Virus record (IMG/VR): IMGVR_UViG_3300021197_001442
Location: 31,020-95,019 of that record
DNA: 64,000 nucleotides
DNA from: a virus
Reading direction: 5' to 3' (one strand)
Made by a program: the position numbers and the translations under genes. Below are positions 47,038-54,983 of this stretch, piece after piece. Below the pieces are notes generated by a model, which saw only the letters and a list, made by a program, of their open reading frames with translations, was not told where the DNA came from and did no database searches. Within the stretch, counting starts at the first letter, position 1, and every line of letters begins with the position of its first letter.

Positions 47038-48163
47038 TTGTATGCTTACCATCTGGGTAAACATGCGCGACATCTTCTCTGCTAACAGCGAGTCTAATCG
47101 CAGGCTTATCACCAGTTGCTTCAATCCTATGAACTACACCTTTTTCAATAAACACAACGTCATCTTTCTTAATCAGTTTCTTTTCACCTTCAATTTCCCA
47201 GATCCACTCTCCGTCAATAATATACCACCATTCGTTCCAGTCTGGATGATAGTGTCTCCGGTTTCCTTGACCCGGCTGCTGGTGTATAACCGTAGCGCTA
47301 TTGTTTTCAGTGTTAACAACTCTGTGACTCCAAGATGTACTACTGTCAAACGATGCTCTGATGTCGTTAATATTAACGATTTGTTTGTTTGCATCATGCA
47401 AGTTGTTAACCATAACACCGTCTTTCACCAAAATAGACGGCACATCCACCTCCGAATGTTCTTCGCCATAGTACTGTGGGGCATAGCTTTTAGACGCCAA
47501 TGATCGTGCAACTACTTCTGCTAGTTGGAAGTCTTTTTCATTATCGATGTCAATAACCGCAAAACCATCAAGCACATAAAATTTAATTTTACCATCGCCA
47601 CCATGATACCCACAACCATACTCATCCATGTTGTTAATATAATTGCTAGTCTTCCAGCCCATCAGCCCACACGCGTAAGCCTGTACTGGAATTAAGTCTT
47701 GCGAAGGCGGGGAGAGTTTCTTTTGATCAAAATTAACTGGGCTATCATCATACACGCACTCAATCTGCTGATTTGCGACTGATACGAGTGTGTCTAAATC
47801 ATCATCAATTATTTTTTTAGTAAAACTTACAATATCATCCTTTGATATAAAAGGGGAAGTTGGCAATATTTGAATCAAGACATCACAATCAATATTTTTT
47901 ATAAAATCTGCTGTGAACTCATCATTTGTTGCACTGTTAGTCGAAAGCTCACCGGGTCTTTTATAGAATTTAACACCCTCTTCGATTGCAATTGCACCTA
48001 GAATATCAGATTCAGAGTTAACATACACCTCATCAAAACATCCTGACGCTTTTGCTGCTCTAATGGCATAGCTTATCATCGGCACGCCGTTCAAGAGCCG
48101 AATATTTTTCTTAAGGACTCTAGTACTACCCATGCGGGCAGGTATCATTGCTACTACTTTCAT
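47027..48163 (-). CDS. CMP-sugar synthetase (NeuA-like) fused to a C-terminal cupin, 378 aa
   Basis: Residues 1-225 are a CMP-acylneuraminate/Kdo-type cytidylyltransferase: MIPARMGSTRVLKKNI (P-loop-like loop), VLIQILPTSPF, VQAYACGLMGW and DIDNEKDFQLAE. Residues about 285-362 form a cupin barrel with metal-type residues H304, H306, E311 and H345 (HYHPDWNEWWYIIDG). Cytidylyltransferases activate a sugar acid (or related compound) with CTP for a CMP-sugar transferase. The next gene is a sialyltransferase-like enzyme, which fits. No NeuB-type synthase is present, so the activated sugar is unclear. The cupin may isomerise or sense the substrate; this is a guess. 4-bp overlap with the transferase-like gene. 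Confidence 0.85.
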   Translation of the reverse strand: MKVVAMIPARMGSTRVLKKNIRLLNGVPMISYAIRAAKASGCFDEVYVNSESDILGAIAIEEGVKFYKRPGELSTNSATNDEFTADFIKNIDCDVLIQILPTSPFISKDDIVSFTKKIIDDDLDTLVSVANQQIECVYDDSPVNFDQKKLSPPSQDLIPVQAYACGLMGWKTSNYINNMDEYGCGYHGGDGKIKFYVLDGFAVIDIDNEKDFQLAEVVARSLASKSYAPQYYGEEHSEVDVPSILVKDGVMVNNLHDANKQIVNINDIRASFDSSTSWSHRVVNTENNSATVIHQQPGQGNRRHYHPDWNEWWYIIDGEWIWEIEGEKKLIKKDDVVFIEKGVVHRIEATGDKPAIRLAVSREDVAHVYPDGKHTNEN

Positions 48164-49011
48164 TTTTTATTAACCAATCCTATTGTTTTTTTAAAATTTT
48201 CTTGCAAGTAATCGTCCAAGGACAGTTTTTTACCATAATGAAAATAAATCATTTTATGAAAATAATTTATTTGTGGAATCTGCTGGTGGATATCGATCCT
48301 CAAGTCTGAGAAGTTGGGTACGTTTCTTACATCTTCCCTAAAATTGCCATTTTTCATAGCTTCCTTGTGGTATTTGTCGTAGTACACTTCTCCAAAAGTG
48401 TTCATGTTGAAAAACGTCATTCCTGTAACGTGTAGACTTTCTATTTCGTAGTTTAGAAGAGTTATTATACCCATCAACCCAGTGTTACAAGTGGTCCCTA
48501 CCTCTTTAAAGACCTTAAACAGATAGCCATCACACACATTATGCCATGGCGTGCCTACCTCATCAAGAAAATTATGTACCCTCTGTACATCCCACATGGA
48601 GACCATTGGACAAACAATATATTTTAAAGACCTGGCGAACTGCATGTTTTTACGTAAAGCGTTTATTTTATGTATATTCAGGCAATTCATTAAAATATCT
48701 GTTCTTTCCCCGTAGTCTTCCCATAAATCTTCAGTCATATGAAAGTTTTGATTAACCCTAACTACAAGATCATGGGAGTCTATCCAAGATCCTAATTTTT
48801 TTCCGCGCAAATGCGGTGAAGGGCACACGTAAGCAATTCTTTTACCATTGATTAGATTAGCTAAATCTTCATTATAATTATAATCACGAAAGTCATCAAC
48901 GAAAGGCCCTCTACGACCAAGGTCGGCTAGTTGGTAGTCGGGAGGTGGGGTAGAGGATTGCCAAGGTGGTGGTCTGTTTGATAACGGTATGCCAATAATA
49001 TCTTTCTTCAT
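48160..49011 (-). CDS. sialyltransferase-like glycosyltransferase (GT29-like), 283 aa
   Basis: Two motifs recall GT29 sialyltransferases: an L-motif-like segment (GKRIAYVCPSPHLRGKKLGS, then WIDSHDLVVRVNQ) and an S-motif-like segment (TTCNTGLMGIITLLNYEIES, then LHVTGMTFF). These bind CMP-sialic acid in animal enzymes and occur in some bacterial and phage proteins. The preceding gene is a CMP-sugar synthetase. ATG 49011 is preferred over an in-frame ATG at 49047 because it follows the RfbB-like stop by 4 bp with a GGTGA box. The N-terminus is Pro-rich (NRPPPWQSSTPPPDYQ). Donor and acceptor are unknown; identification rests on motif resemblance. Confidence 0.75.
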   Translation of the reverse strand: MKKDIIGIPLSNRPPPWQSSTPPPDYQLADLGRRGPFVDDFRDYNYNEDLANLINGKRIAYVCPSPHLRGKKLGSWIDSHDLVVRVNQNFHMTEDLWEDYGERTDILMNCLNIHKINALRKNMQFARSLKYIVCPMVSMWDVQRVHNFLDEVGTPWHNVCDGYLFKVFKEVGTTCNTGLMGIITLLNYEIESLHVTGMTFFNMNTFGEVYYDKYHKEAMKNGNFREDVRNVPNFSDLRIDIHQQIPQINYFHKMIYFHYGKKLSLDDYLQENFKKTIGLVNKK

Positions 49012-49015
49012 TATT

Positions 49016-49963
49016 TCACCAAACAAACTTATTCTTATGATATTCAACTATTTTCTGAATTTCTTCATCGAAAGATTTATTGGGCTGCCACCCAAGTTGT
49101 CGAAGTCTAGAATCATCAAGTGCATATCTTACATCTTGACCTGGACGGGAGTATGAGAAATCAACATACTGTCGCCAGTCTTGCGTGTTGTGGTAGTGTA
49201 ACACGATTTTGCGAACAGTCTCGGAATTTTTCTGTTCGTGGCCCCCCGCTACATTATAGATCTCGTTAACTTTACCAGAGTCTATTATAGACAACACGGC
49301 CTCAGCCGTGTCATCAGCATGAAGCCAGTTCCTAACAGGTTCGCCATTGTTGTGAAGTCTTATCTTTTTACCTCTAAACAATTTTTTTACAGAAAGTGGA
49401 ATTAATTTTTCAGGATATTGTCCTATCCCATAATTGTTTGTTGGTCTCAATATAATGTATTCCACACCATAGGTTCGAGCCCAAGCAGTGATAAGCATAT
49501 CCGCTGACGCTTTCGCTGCTGCATATGGGTTACTGGGGCGAAGAAGTGAATCTTCTGTGTGATATCCAGAAACTAAATCACCATACACCTCGTCCGTGCT
49601 AAAATGAAACAATATTGGTCTTCTGGCTATATTGTTGGGCTTATGTCTAATCAAGTCTAATAAATTCTTGACAGCTATTATATTACTTTCTATAAACTCA
49701 TCGCTCTTTACTATGCTATTGCCTACGTGCGACTCGGCTGCGGTATTAATAATATAATCACAGTCGTACAAGTGGTCTAGGTCCTTTACATCTTTCCGTT
49801 CGAATACAAAATTGTTATATTTAGAAAATTCCTCAAGAAAAGATGTGTTTGCAGCATAAGTCATTTTGTCAATACCACGAACATACCAGCCTTTCTGGAG
49901 GCATTTTCTTGTCACATAGGAGCCTATAAAACCCAGGCACCCTGTTACATAGACTACTTTCAT
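49016..49963 (-). CDS. NDP-glucose 4,6-dehydratase (RfbB/RfbG-like), 315 aa
   Basis: A short-chain dehydratase using NAD: VYVTGCLGFIGSYV nucleotide loop, NTAAESHVGNSI, the catalytic STDEVYG triad and NPYAAAKASADM (Tyr/Lys). These are the hallmarks of dTDP-glucose 4,6-dehydratase. Its immediate partner is an RfbH/E1-type 3-dehydrase that acts on CDP-4-keto-6-deoxyglucose, so it may use CDP-glucose. No glucose-1-phosphate nucleotidyltransferase is seen in the window. It overlaps the 3-dehydrase by 4 bp. Confidence 0.9.
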   Translation of the reverse strand: MKVVYVTGCLGFIGSYVTRKCLQKGWYVRGIDKMTYAANTSFLEEFSKYNNFVFERKDVKDLDHLYDCDYIINTAAESHVGNSIVKSDEFIESNIIAVKNLLDLIRHKPNNIARRPILFHFSTDEVYGDLVSGYHTEDSLLRPSNPYAAAKASADMLITAWARTYGVEYIILRPTNNYGIGQYPEKLIPLSVKKLFRGKKIRLHNNGEPVRNWLHADDTAEAVLSIIDSGKVNEIYNVAGGHEQKNSETVRKIVLHYHNTQDWRQYVDFSYSRPGQDVRYALDDSRLRQLGWQPNKSFDEEIQKIVEYHKNKFVW

Positions 49964-51375
49964 TTCAGTCCTTCAAAAAACTTATCCACAGTTTTCTTTA
50001 TGTATGAAATTTTCTCATCTGTTAGACCAATATATGTGCCCAGAAACACAGATCCCATTGTCACCGTGTGGGCGTTAGGGAATACAGCATCCAAATCTTC
50101 ATACTGCTTGGCCATCTCTTGGTACGCTGGGTGGTACAAAGCATTGCCGGTAAAATATGATCGTGTTTGGATTTTTGCTTTTTCCATGTGTCTAACAAAT
50201 TGTTGTTTCTCGAAAGGAGCATCCGGTTTGGTCACAAGCAGAAACCCAAACCAACATGGATCTGCCTTTTCTGTTGCCTTTGGCAGATAAAAATATTTCT
50301 CGTATGGCTTAAAAATTTTATACAGCTTGTTAAAGTTGTTTCTTCTGGCCTGATCCATTTGGGGCAACTTTTTAAGCTGCTGTAGTCCCATGGCAGCCTG
50401 TAGATCAAGAGGCTTAATATTATAGCCTATTTCATCAAAGACGTATCTATGATCATAAACAGCCTTAGGGCATCCCGGCAGCCACTCCTTAAATCTGTCT
50501 CCGCAGGCTGTTCCAGCAGTGACATCACCTGGCTTCATTTCATTGCAGAAGCAGGCACGACCCCAATCTCTAAAGCTTGCAACTGTAGACCTAATGGCCC
50601 TTGAGTTTGTAGCCACAAAGCCACCCTCTCCCATAGTCATATGGTGGGCCGGGAAGAACGAGCAAGTCGACATAAGACCAAAAGAGCCTAATTTCTTGCC
50701 GTCATACGTAGAGCCTAAAGCGTCACAAGCATCTTCCAGAAAGATAAGATTATGCTTGTTAACAAGCTTCATTAATCTATCCATATCAGGTGGGTTACCC
50801 AATACGTGAGCAAAAATAATTGCTTTTATTTCTTTATCTTTATCATTGTCAAGTAGTTCCTCAACCATGTCAAGGTTTAAGTTTACGCTTGGAAGATCCA
50901 CATCTACAAATACAGGCACCAGACCATTTTGTATCAGGGGGTTGATAGTTGTTGGGAAACATACAACCGGAGTAATGACTTTATCACCCTTATTGAGACG
51001 GTATTTGGCAGGCATTTTGTTTTTTGAGGTTAAAGAAGAAACCATAAGCAAATTTGCAGAAGAACCTGAATTGGTTAGGCACCCATGCTTCATACCCAAA
51101 TGCTTAGGGAAGGCAATTTCAAAATTTCTACAGTTTTTGCCATATATAAGCCATTCGCCTAGAAGAGTTTCTACAGCTTTAGAATATTCGTTGCCATCAA
51201 TGTGAGGGCCAGAATACTTTACCCAATCTTTCCCAGCCTCCCATTTTTCAGCAGATCTCACTTCGGAAATATAGTCTTCCACTAAATTAAGAATCTTATC
51301 AAGTTTGGTTTTCTTTTTAGGTAAAACTTTTGCTATACTCTTTGTTAAAATATTAATATACTTGTTAGTCGACAT
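49960..51375 (-). CDS. CDP-4-keto-6-deoxyglucose 3-dehydrase (RfbH/E1-like), 471 aa
   Basis: A DegT/DnrJ-fold enzyme in which the PLP lysine is replaced by histidine: SFFPAHH(244-245)MTMGEGG, as in E1 and RfbH, which use PMP to remove the 3-hydroxyl group. The extra cysteines C217, C275, C277 and C291 lie as C-x57-C-x1-C-x13-C; E1 has C-x57-C-x1-C-x7-C for its [2Fe-2S] cluster. The match of the first three spacings and the His replacement is strong evidence for a 3,6-dideoxyhexose (abequose, paratose, ascarylose type) step rather than amination. A partner ferredoxin reductase (E3) is not present, so the host would have to supply electrons. The overlap with RfbB-like supports a shared pathway. 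Confidence 0.9.
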   Translation of the reverse strand: MSTNKYINILTKSIAKVLPKKKTKLDKILNLVEDYISEVRSAEKWEAGKDWVKYSGPHIDGNEYSKAVETLLGEWLIYGKNCRNFEIAFPKHLGMKHGCLTNSGSSANLLMVSSLTSKNKMPAKYRLNKGDKVITPVVCFPTTINPLIQNGLVPVFVDVDLPSVNLNLDMVEELLDNDKDKEIKAIIFAHVLGNPPDMDRLMKLVNKHNLIFLEDACDALGSTYDGKKLGSFGLMSTCSFFPAHHMTMGEGGFVATNSRAIRSTVASFRDWGRACFCNEMKPGDVTAGTACGDRFKEWLPGCPKAVYDHRYVFDEIGYNIKPLDLQAAMGLQQLKKLPQMDQARRNNFNKLYKIFKPYEKYFYLPKATEKADPCWFGFLLVTKPDAPFEKQQFVRHMEKAKIQTRSYFTGNALYHPAYQEMAKQYEDLDAVFPNAHTVTMGSVFLGTYIGLTDEKISYIKKTVDKFFEGLK

Positions 51376-52212
51376 TTAAACTCTCTTTAATTCATCATAC
51401 ATGGCTTTAATTCCATATTCTAAACCTTTTAATTTTAAAGATAAGCCGTCTATTTTTTGGCTTGATCCAATATAAGATTTTGCAAGTCCTTCTTGATTTA
51501 GTATAATATTATGTGGGTTGTTTGTCAAGTATTTTATCATATTTCCTATATCAACCAAGGAGTGCTTTTTTCCGTAACACATATTGCAATCAAAAGGCTT
51601 TTCAAAGTCTTCTAAGAGAACATAATCTAATACTCGCAATAAATCCATAACCCAAAAAAAATCCATATGTTTGTTTTGGTGTATTTCTATAGGCAACCCA
51701 TTTAAGGACCTAACTAAATTGTTTTTTATAAACCTATTATTATTTTCATACAAGCCAAAACAACCAAATAATCTTAAATTGATAAACTTACCATTATTAT
51801 TTTTTATATCTTTAGCAATCAAATTCTTTGCTAATCCGTAATAATCTCTTGGGAAAGCATCTATGATCTCCTGTTCTCTGGCGCGTTGTACACCCAGATT
51901 CCTATCAAATGCCGCTCCTGAACAGAAGTTAATAACTTTCTTAAATCTGTCACTGTTTGATTTTATATTCTCATACATTTTTAGATTGGTGACAAAACTC
52001 TCAAGATCCTCCGTGTCGCCTCTCTTACCACCTCTTATCGCAGTGTGTATCACAACATCAGTTTTATTATATTGCAAGAATTCTTGTAGTTGGTCAGGAT
52101 GCGAAAGGTCTAAAGCACTACTTGTAGGGGAAAGAATATTATGTTTACCAGAGTAATGCTTTATTATATGTCTGCCCAAAAATCCACTGCCGCCTGTTAC
52201 TAATATATTCAT
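51376..52212 (-). CDS. NAD-dependent epimerase/reductase, 278 aa
   Basis: A Rossmann-fold SDR with ILVTGGSGFLGRHI at the N-terminus, DVVIHTAIRGGKRGD in place of the usual NAA segment, INFCSGAAFDRN and YYGLAKNLIA (Tyr-x3-Lys). Length 278 suits 4-keto reductases (RmlD/RfbJ type) or epimerases. It lies between the transketolase and the 3-dehydrase genes, so a role as the 4-ketoreductase that finishes the 3,6-dideoxyhexose is a sensible guess. It abuts its neighbour's start with no gap. Confidence 0.85.
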   Translation of the reverse strand: MNILVTGGSGFLGRHIIKHYSGKHNILSPTSSALDLSHPDQLQEFLQYNKTDVVIHTAIRGGKRGDTEDLESFVTNLKMYENIKSNSDRFKKVINFCSGAAFDRNLGVQRAREQEIIDAFPRDYYGLAKNLIAKDIKNNNGKFINLRLFGCFGLYENNNRFIKNNLVRSLNGLPIEIHQNKHMDFFWVMDLLRVLDYVLLEDFEKPFDCNMCYGKKHSLVDIGNMIKYLTNNPHNIILNQEGLAKSYIGSSQKIDGLSLKLKGLEYGIKAMYDELKRV

Positions 52213-52213
52213 A

Positions 52214-52696
52214 CTAGTTTCGTTTTAAATTAAAATAAGACGAACTTGATGTGTCCTTTATATATTTGCTAGCAAGTAAGCGCATCTCATCAACACTATC
52301 CGGCCAATAACAATCTATATTAGGCAGACATGACATGACTTGCTTATCTTCTTCAGCCCAATGAGAAAACCCAAGATATCCATAATCTTTATCCCTGCCG
52401 CCTCCTATTAGCTTAACAGGCCAGCCTTCATGGTCCAGATAGTTTCTTATATACTCAAAAGGTCGGTATAACAAGAAAGAGGTGATTGAATACACAACAG
52501 GTATTTTATTTTCCATAGCCATTCCTACTGCTGCGCCTAACATTAACTGCTCCGATGACCCCATATTATAAAATCTAGAGGGATAGTCAATTTTTATTTT
52601 ATCCCAAAGTCCGTATCCCAAGTCACCCGTTAGAAGAACTATTCTCTCGTCCTCTGACATGATTTCATGTAAAAGCTCACTAAACTGCTTTCTCAT
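52214..52696 (-). CDS. transketolase pyrimidine-binding subunit (split transketolase), 160 aa
   Basis: Carries the pyrimidine-binding domain of a thiamine-diphosphate enzyme: ERIVLLTGDLGYGLWDKI, YNMGSSEQLMLGAAVGMAME with the catalytic glutamate (SSEQ), and IPVVYSITSFLLYRPFEYIR. It ends after about 160 residues, so the C-terminal transketolase domain is missing. The gene overlaps the PP-binding subunit by 17 bp. Two-subunit transketolases occur in secondary-metabolite and polysaccharide clusters. Together with its partner it would transfer two-carbon units, potentially making sedoheptulose 7-phosphate for the island. Confidence 0.88.
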   Translation of the reverse strand: MRKQFSELLHEIMSEDERIVLLTGDLGYGLWDKIKIDYPSRFYNMGSSEQLMLGAAVGMAMENKIPVVYSITSFLLYRPFEYIRNYLDHEGWPVKLIGGGRDKDYGYLGFSHWAEEDKQVMSCLPNIDCYWPDSVDEMRLLASKYIKDTSSSSYFNLKRN

Positions 52697-53378
52697 TCAA
52701 CTCTCTCCTCTTGGTAATTAAAATTACTCTAGCTTCTTCATATTCTTGTTTTTTCATAATATGATAGTGAGCGTTTATCCCTCTTAAGAAAGAAAAATGA
52801 CCCACGCTTGTAAAATAAACCTTAATATCTGGCAAGAATGACTGTAGCCTCCTTACGAGGTACCTTGTGTCCACCGAATCATAAGCACAGTAGCCGTTCA
52901 CGTTAACGTGAACAGTTATATTTTTTATGTTGGCGTTGTGTATAAATGATAGTGATTCCCAAATAGATCCCTCAGCGCACTCTCCATCACTGATCAAGCA
53001 GTGAACGTTTTTAGATGGGTCGGCCAATGCTCTCCCTACTGCAACTGTCAAGCCCATACCAAGACTCCCTGTGGAGCAGTGGATTTCACAATCTTTATTG
53101 AAGTGGGGGTGGCCTCCTTGTAGCTCAAATAAGTGATCGGCTGATATAGCTTTATACTTCTCTAAAACACAATACAAGGCTACAGCACAATGCCCAGATG
53201 ACAAAATAAAGATATCCTTCGTATCTGAGATACTCATCTCTTGGTATATTTTATCTATAATATCGACACTAGAAAAATAGCTACCAAGGTGTGATAATTT
53301 ATTTTTATATGCAATATCTAAAATGCGAAGTTTTAAGTCACAATCACCTTCTAGGGGTTTAATTATGTTGGTTTCCAC
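52680..53378 (-). CDS. transketolase TPP-diphosphate-binding subunit (split transketolase), 232 aa
   Basis: Resembles the N-terminal half of transketolase: SHLGSYFSSVDIIDKIYQEM, the GGHPHF loop, STGSLGMGLTVAVGRAL, and the ThDP-metal motif CLISDGECAEGSIWE followed by VHVNVNG (Asp and Asn ligands). Shorter than the bacterial N-terminal domain (about 300), as in split enzymes. It overlaps the GT2 gene by 16 bp and the pyrimidine subunit by 17 bp. Role: with the next gene, a ThDP-dependent ketol transferase feeding the sugar pathway. Confidence 0.9.
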   Translation of the reverse strand: METNIIKPLEGDCDLKLRILDIAYKNKLSHLGSYFSSVDIIDKIYQEMSISDTKDIFILSSGHCAVALYCVLEKYKAISADHLFELQGGHPHFNKDCEIHCSTGSLGMGLTVAVGRALADPSKNVHCLISDGECAEGSIWESLSFIHNANIKNITVHVNVNGYCAYDSVDTRYLVRRLQSFLPDIKVYFTSVGHFSFLRGINAHYHIMKKQEYEEARVILITKRRELNEKAV

Positions 53379-54082
53379 TTTTCTCTCCAGTAGTCTTGTA
53401 TCATTTTTTCATAGTTGTTGGGGTCTTGATGCATTTCCCAAGTCGCTTGTTCCGGGTGCCATCTATAGTTATAACCCAAATATTGACCAGATGGATATAT
53501 GAATACATCGTTATCTGCTAGTCTACAATAAAGATCATAATCAGCAGCGCCGCTATATTTATCAGGGTATGTCTCTAGAAGGCCAGAGGTAAACAATTCT
53601 CTTGAATACACAGCCGTTGGACTCAAAACAGGACAACTAAGTAAGCACATATCTTTAAATTCTTGCAGTGTCCTATAGTATACAGCTGAGCTTCCCTCCC
53701 TCATACCAATGTTTTTAATTCCGCTTTGAAACGCTTTTATTCTACCTTTGCCAGCAGATATAAATGCCATGCAATTAGAAATATAACTACGCTCATATTT
53801 ATCATCTGCCGCCAAAGTAAAAAGGTAATCGCCGCTAGCTAAGCGAAAACCCTCTTGCCTTGGTTCATCCCAACACCTTTTATATATGTTTTTCGCAGAA
53901 GCTAATATTAAATTTGGATAATTAATTTTAATATCTTTTGCTATCTTGCAAGAATTATCTGTGCTCTCATTGTCGACAAATATAACTTCAAAAGACCCAT
54001 AGTCCTGCCTAAGGGCAGATAAAAGTGTTTCTTCTAGCCAGTTTTCTGCGTTGTAGCAGGGCACTATAATACTAGCTTTCAT
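53363..54082 (-). CDS. family 2 glycosyltransferase, 239 aa
   Basis: A GT-A fold enzyme: ASIIVPCYNAENWLEETLLS, VIFVDNESTDNSCKIA, YLFTLAADDKYE (DxD-like site) and SGAADYDLYCRLADND. It transfers a sugar from a nucleotide donor to a lipid, glycan or protein. ATG 54082 is selected because it follows the preceding stop at 54084 with a GGTAGG box; an upstream in-frame start at 54133 lies inside the previous gene. The only GT2 among six glycosyltransferases. Confidence 0.9.
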   Translation of the reverse strand: MKASIIVPCYNAENWLEETLLSALRQDYGSFEVIFVDNESTDNSCKIAKDIKINYPNLILASAKNIYKRCWDEPRQEGFRLASGDYLFTLAADDKYERSYISNCMAFISAGKGRIKAFQSGIKNIGMREGSSAVYYRTLQEFKDMCLLSCPVLSPTAVYSRELFTSGLLETYPDKYSGAADYDLYCRLADNDVFIYPSGQYLGYNYRWHPEQATWEMHQDPNNYEKMIQDYWREKWKPT

Positions 54083-54083
54083 C

Positions 54084-54983
54084 CTACCAAGACTCCATCT
54101 GTTTGGTTCTATTAATATAAGTGTGTTCTTCAAGTATGTATTTTCTATTAATCTGTCTAACCTGTGTGAGATCTTCTTGCAAGTTTTGCTTAATTAAATT
54201 ACACATATCATCAGGATTATCACAAACAGCAACTGCTGGGAAGAGCCTTTCTAATTGCAATACTTTATCGCTGATGAGAAAACCATTTAGCCCTAGAGAT
54301 TTGAATGTCCTCTCGTTAGTATCATACCCTAAGCTTCTTTGATATGCATCATGAATATTGATTGATATTCTAGAGTTTGATAAAATTTTATTTTCTTGCT
54401 GGTGCGTTAAATTTCTATTGATGAATATACCACTTTTAATATCCATTTTTCTAATTTTAGAAAAAAAATCTAGCATTATTTTTCTTTTTTCATTGAAGCC
54501 ATTGTTGGCCCAGCCGCCTATGTAACAAATATCAAATTGATAGTCTTCATCAATATCTATTTGATAGCTCAAAGAATCGAATGCTAATGGAAGAGTATTA
54601 ACTTGATCCCACTTATAGTAATGTGGATTAATGTCTGCGAAGGTCCACAAGTGAACGTTAGCCAAACCATTAAGAGCCTCTATATACGCATCCGAACATA
54701 AGCTTACAAAGTTTGGATGAGAGCCCCAAGGCTTAGGAAAAGCATTTGGCTGTACGTAAACAAACGACTTTATGGAGTTTGCTAGTACCTCTAAGCCTTG
54801 AGGTGTCTTTACATCTCCATCCAACGCCATGACATAATACCTTTGCGCTTCAAATTTAAGTTCTTCTAGATTATTATATAGTTTAACGTGAAACCCCATA
54901 CTTTCCCACGCCAACCTATATCCTGTGTAGATCCACTTGCCAGCGTATGCGTCGTGATTTTTAATGTAAACTATCACAGTCAC
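54084..54983 (-). CDS. CgeB-like glycosyltransferase, 299 aa
   Basis: A GT-B-type protein like CgeB and related family-1 transferases: YQFDICYIGGWANNGFNEKR, RISINIHDAYQRS and the donor-site signature NERTFKSLGLNGFLISDKV, then an ERLFPAVAVCDNP region. The N-terminus (MTVIVYIKNHDAYAGKWIYT) is the acceptor domain. Paralogous to the next gene. Overlap of 4 bp with its upstream neighbour indicates co-translation. Acceptor and donor unknown. Confidence 0.82.
   Translation of the reverse strand: MTVIVYIKNHDAYAGKWIYTGYRLAWESMGFHVKLYNNLEELKFEAQRYYVMALDGDVKTPQGLEVLANSIKSFVYVQPNAFPKPWGSHPNFVSLCSDAYIEALNGLANVHLWTFADINPHYYKWDQVNTLPLAFDSLSYQIDIDEDYQFDICYIGGWANNGFNEKRKIMLDFFSKIRKMDIKSGIFINRNLTHQQENKILSNSRISINIHDAYQRSLGYDTNERTFKSLGLNGFLISDKVLQLERLFPAVAVCDNPDDMCNLIKQNLQEDLTQVRQINRKYILEEHTYINRTKQMESW

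Noticed and set aside
47027-49011. Sialic acid (Neu5Ac) pathway
   Set aside because: CMP synthetase and transferase-like genes are present but no NeuB or NeuC, so I do not claim sialic acid.
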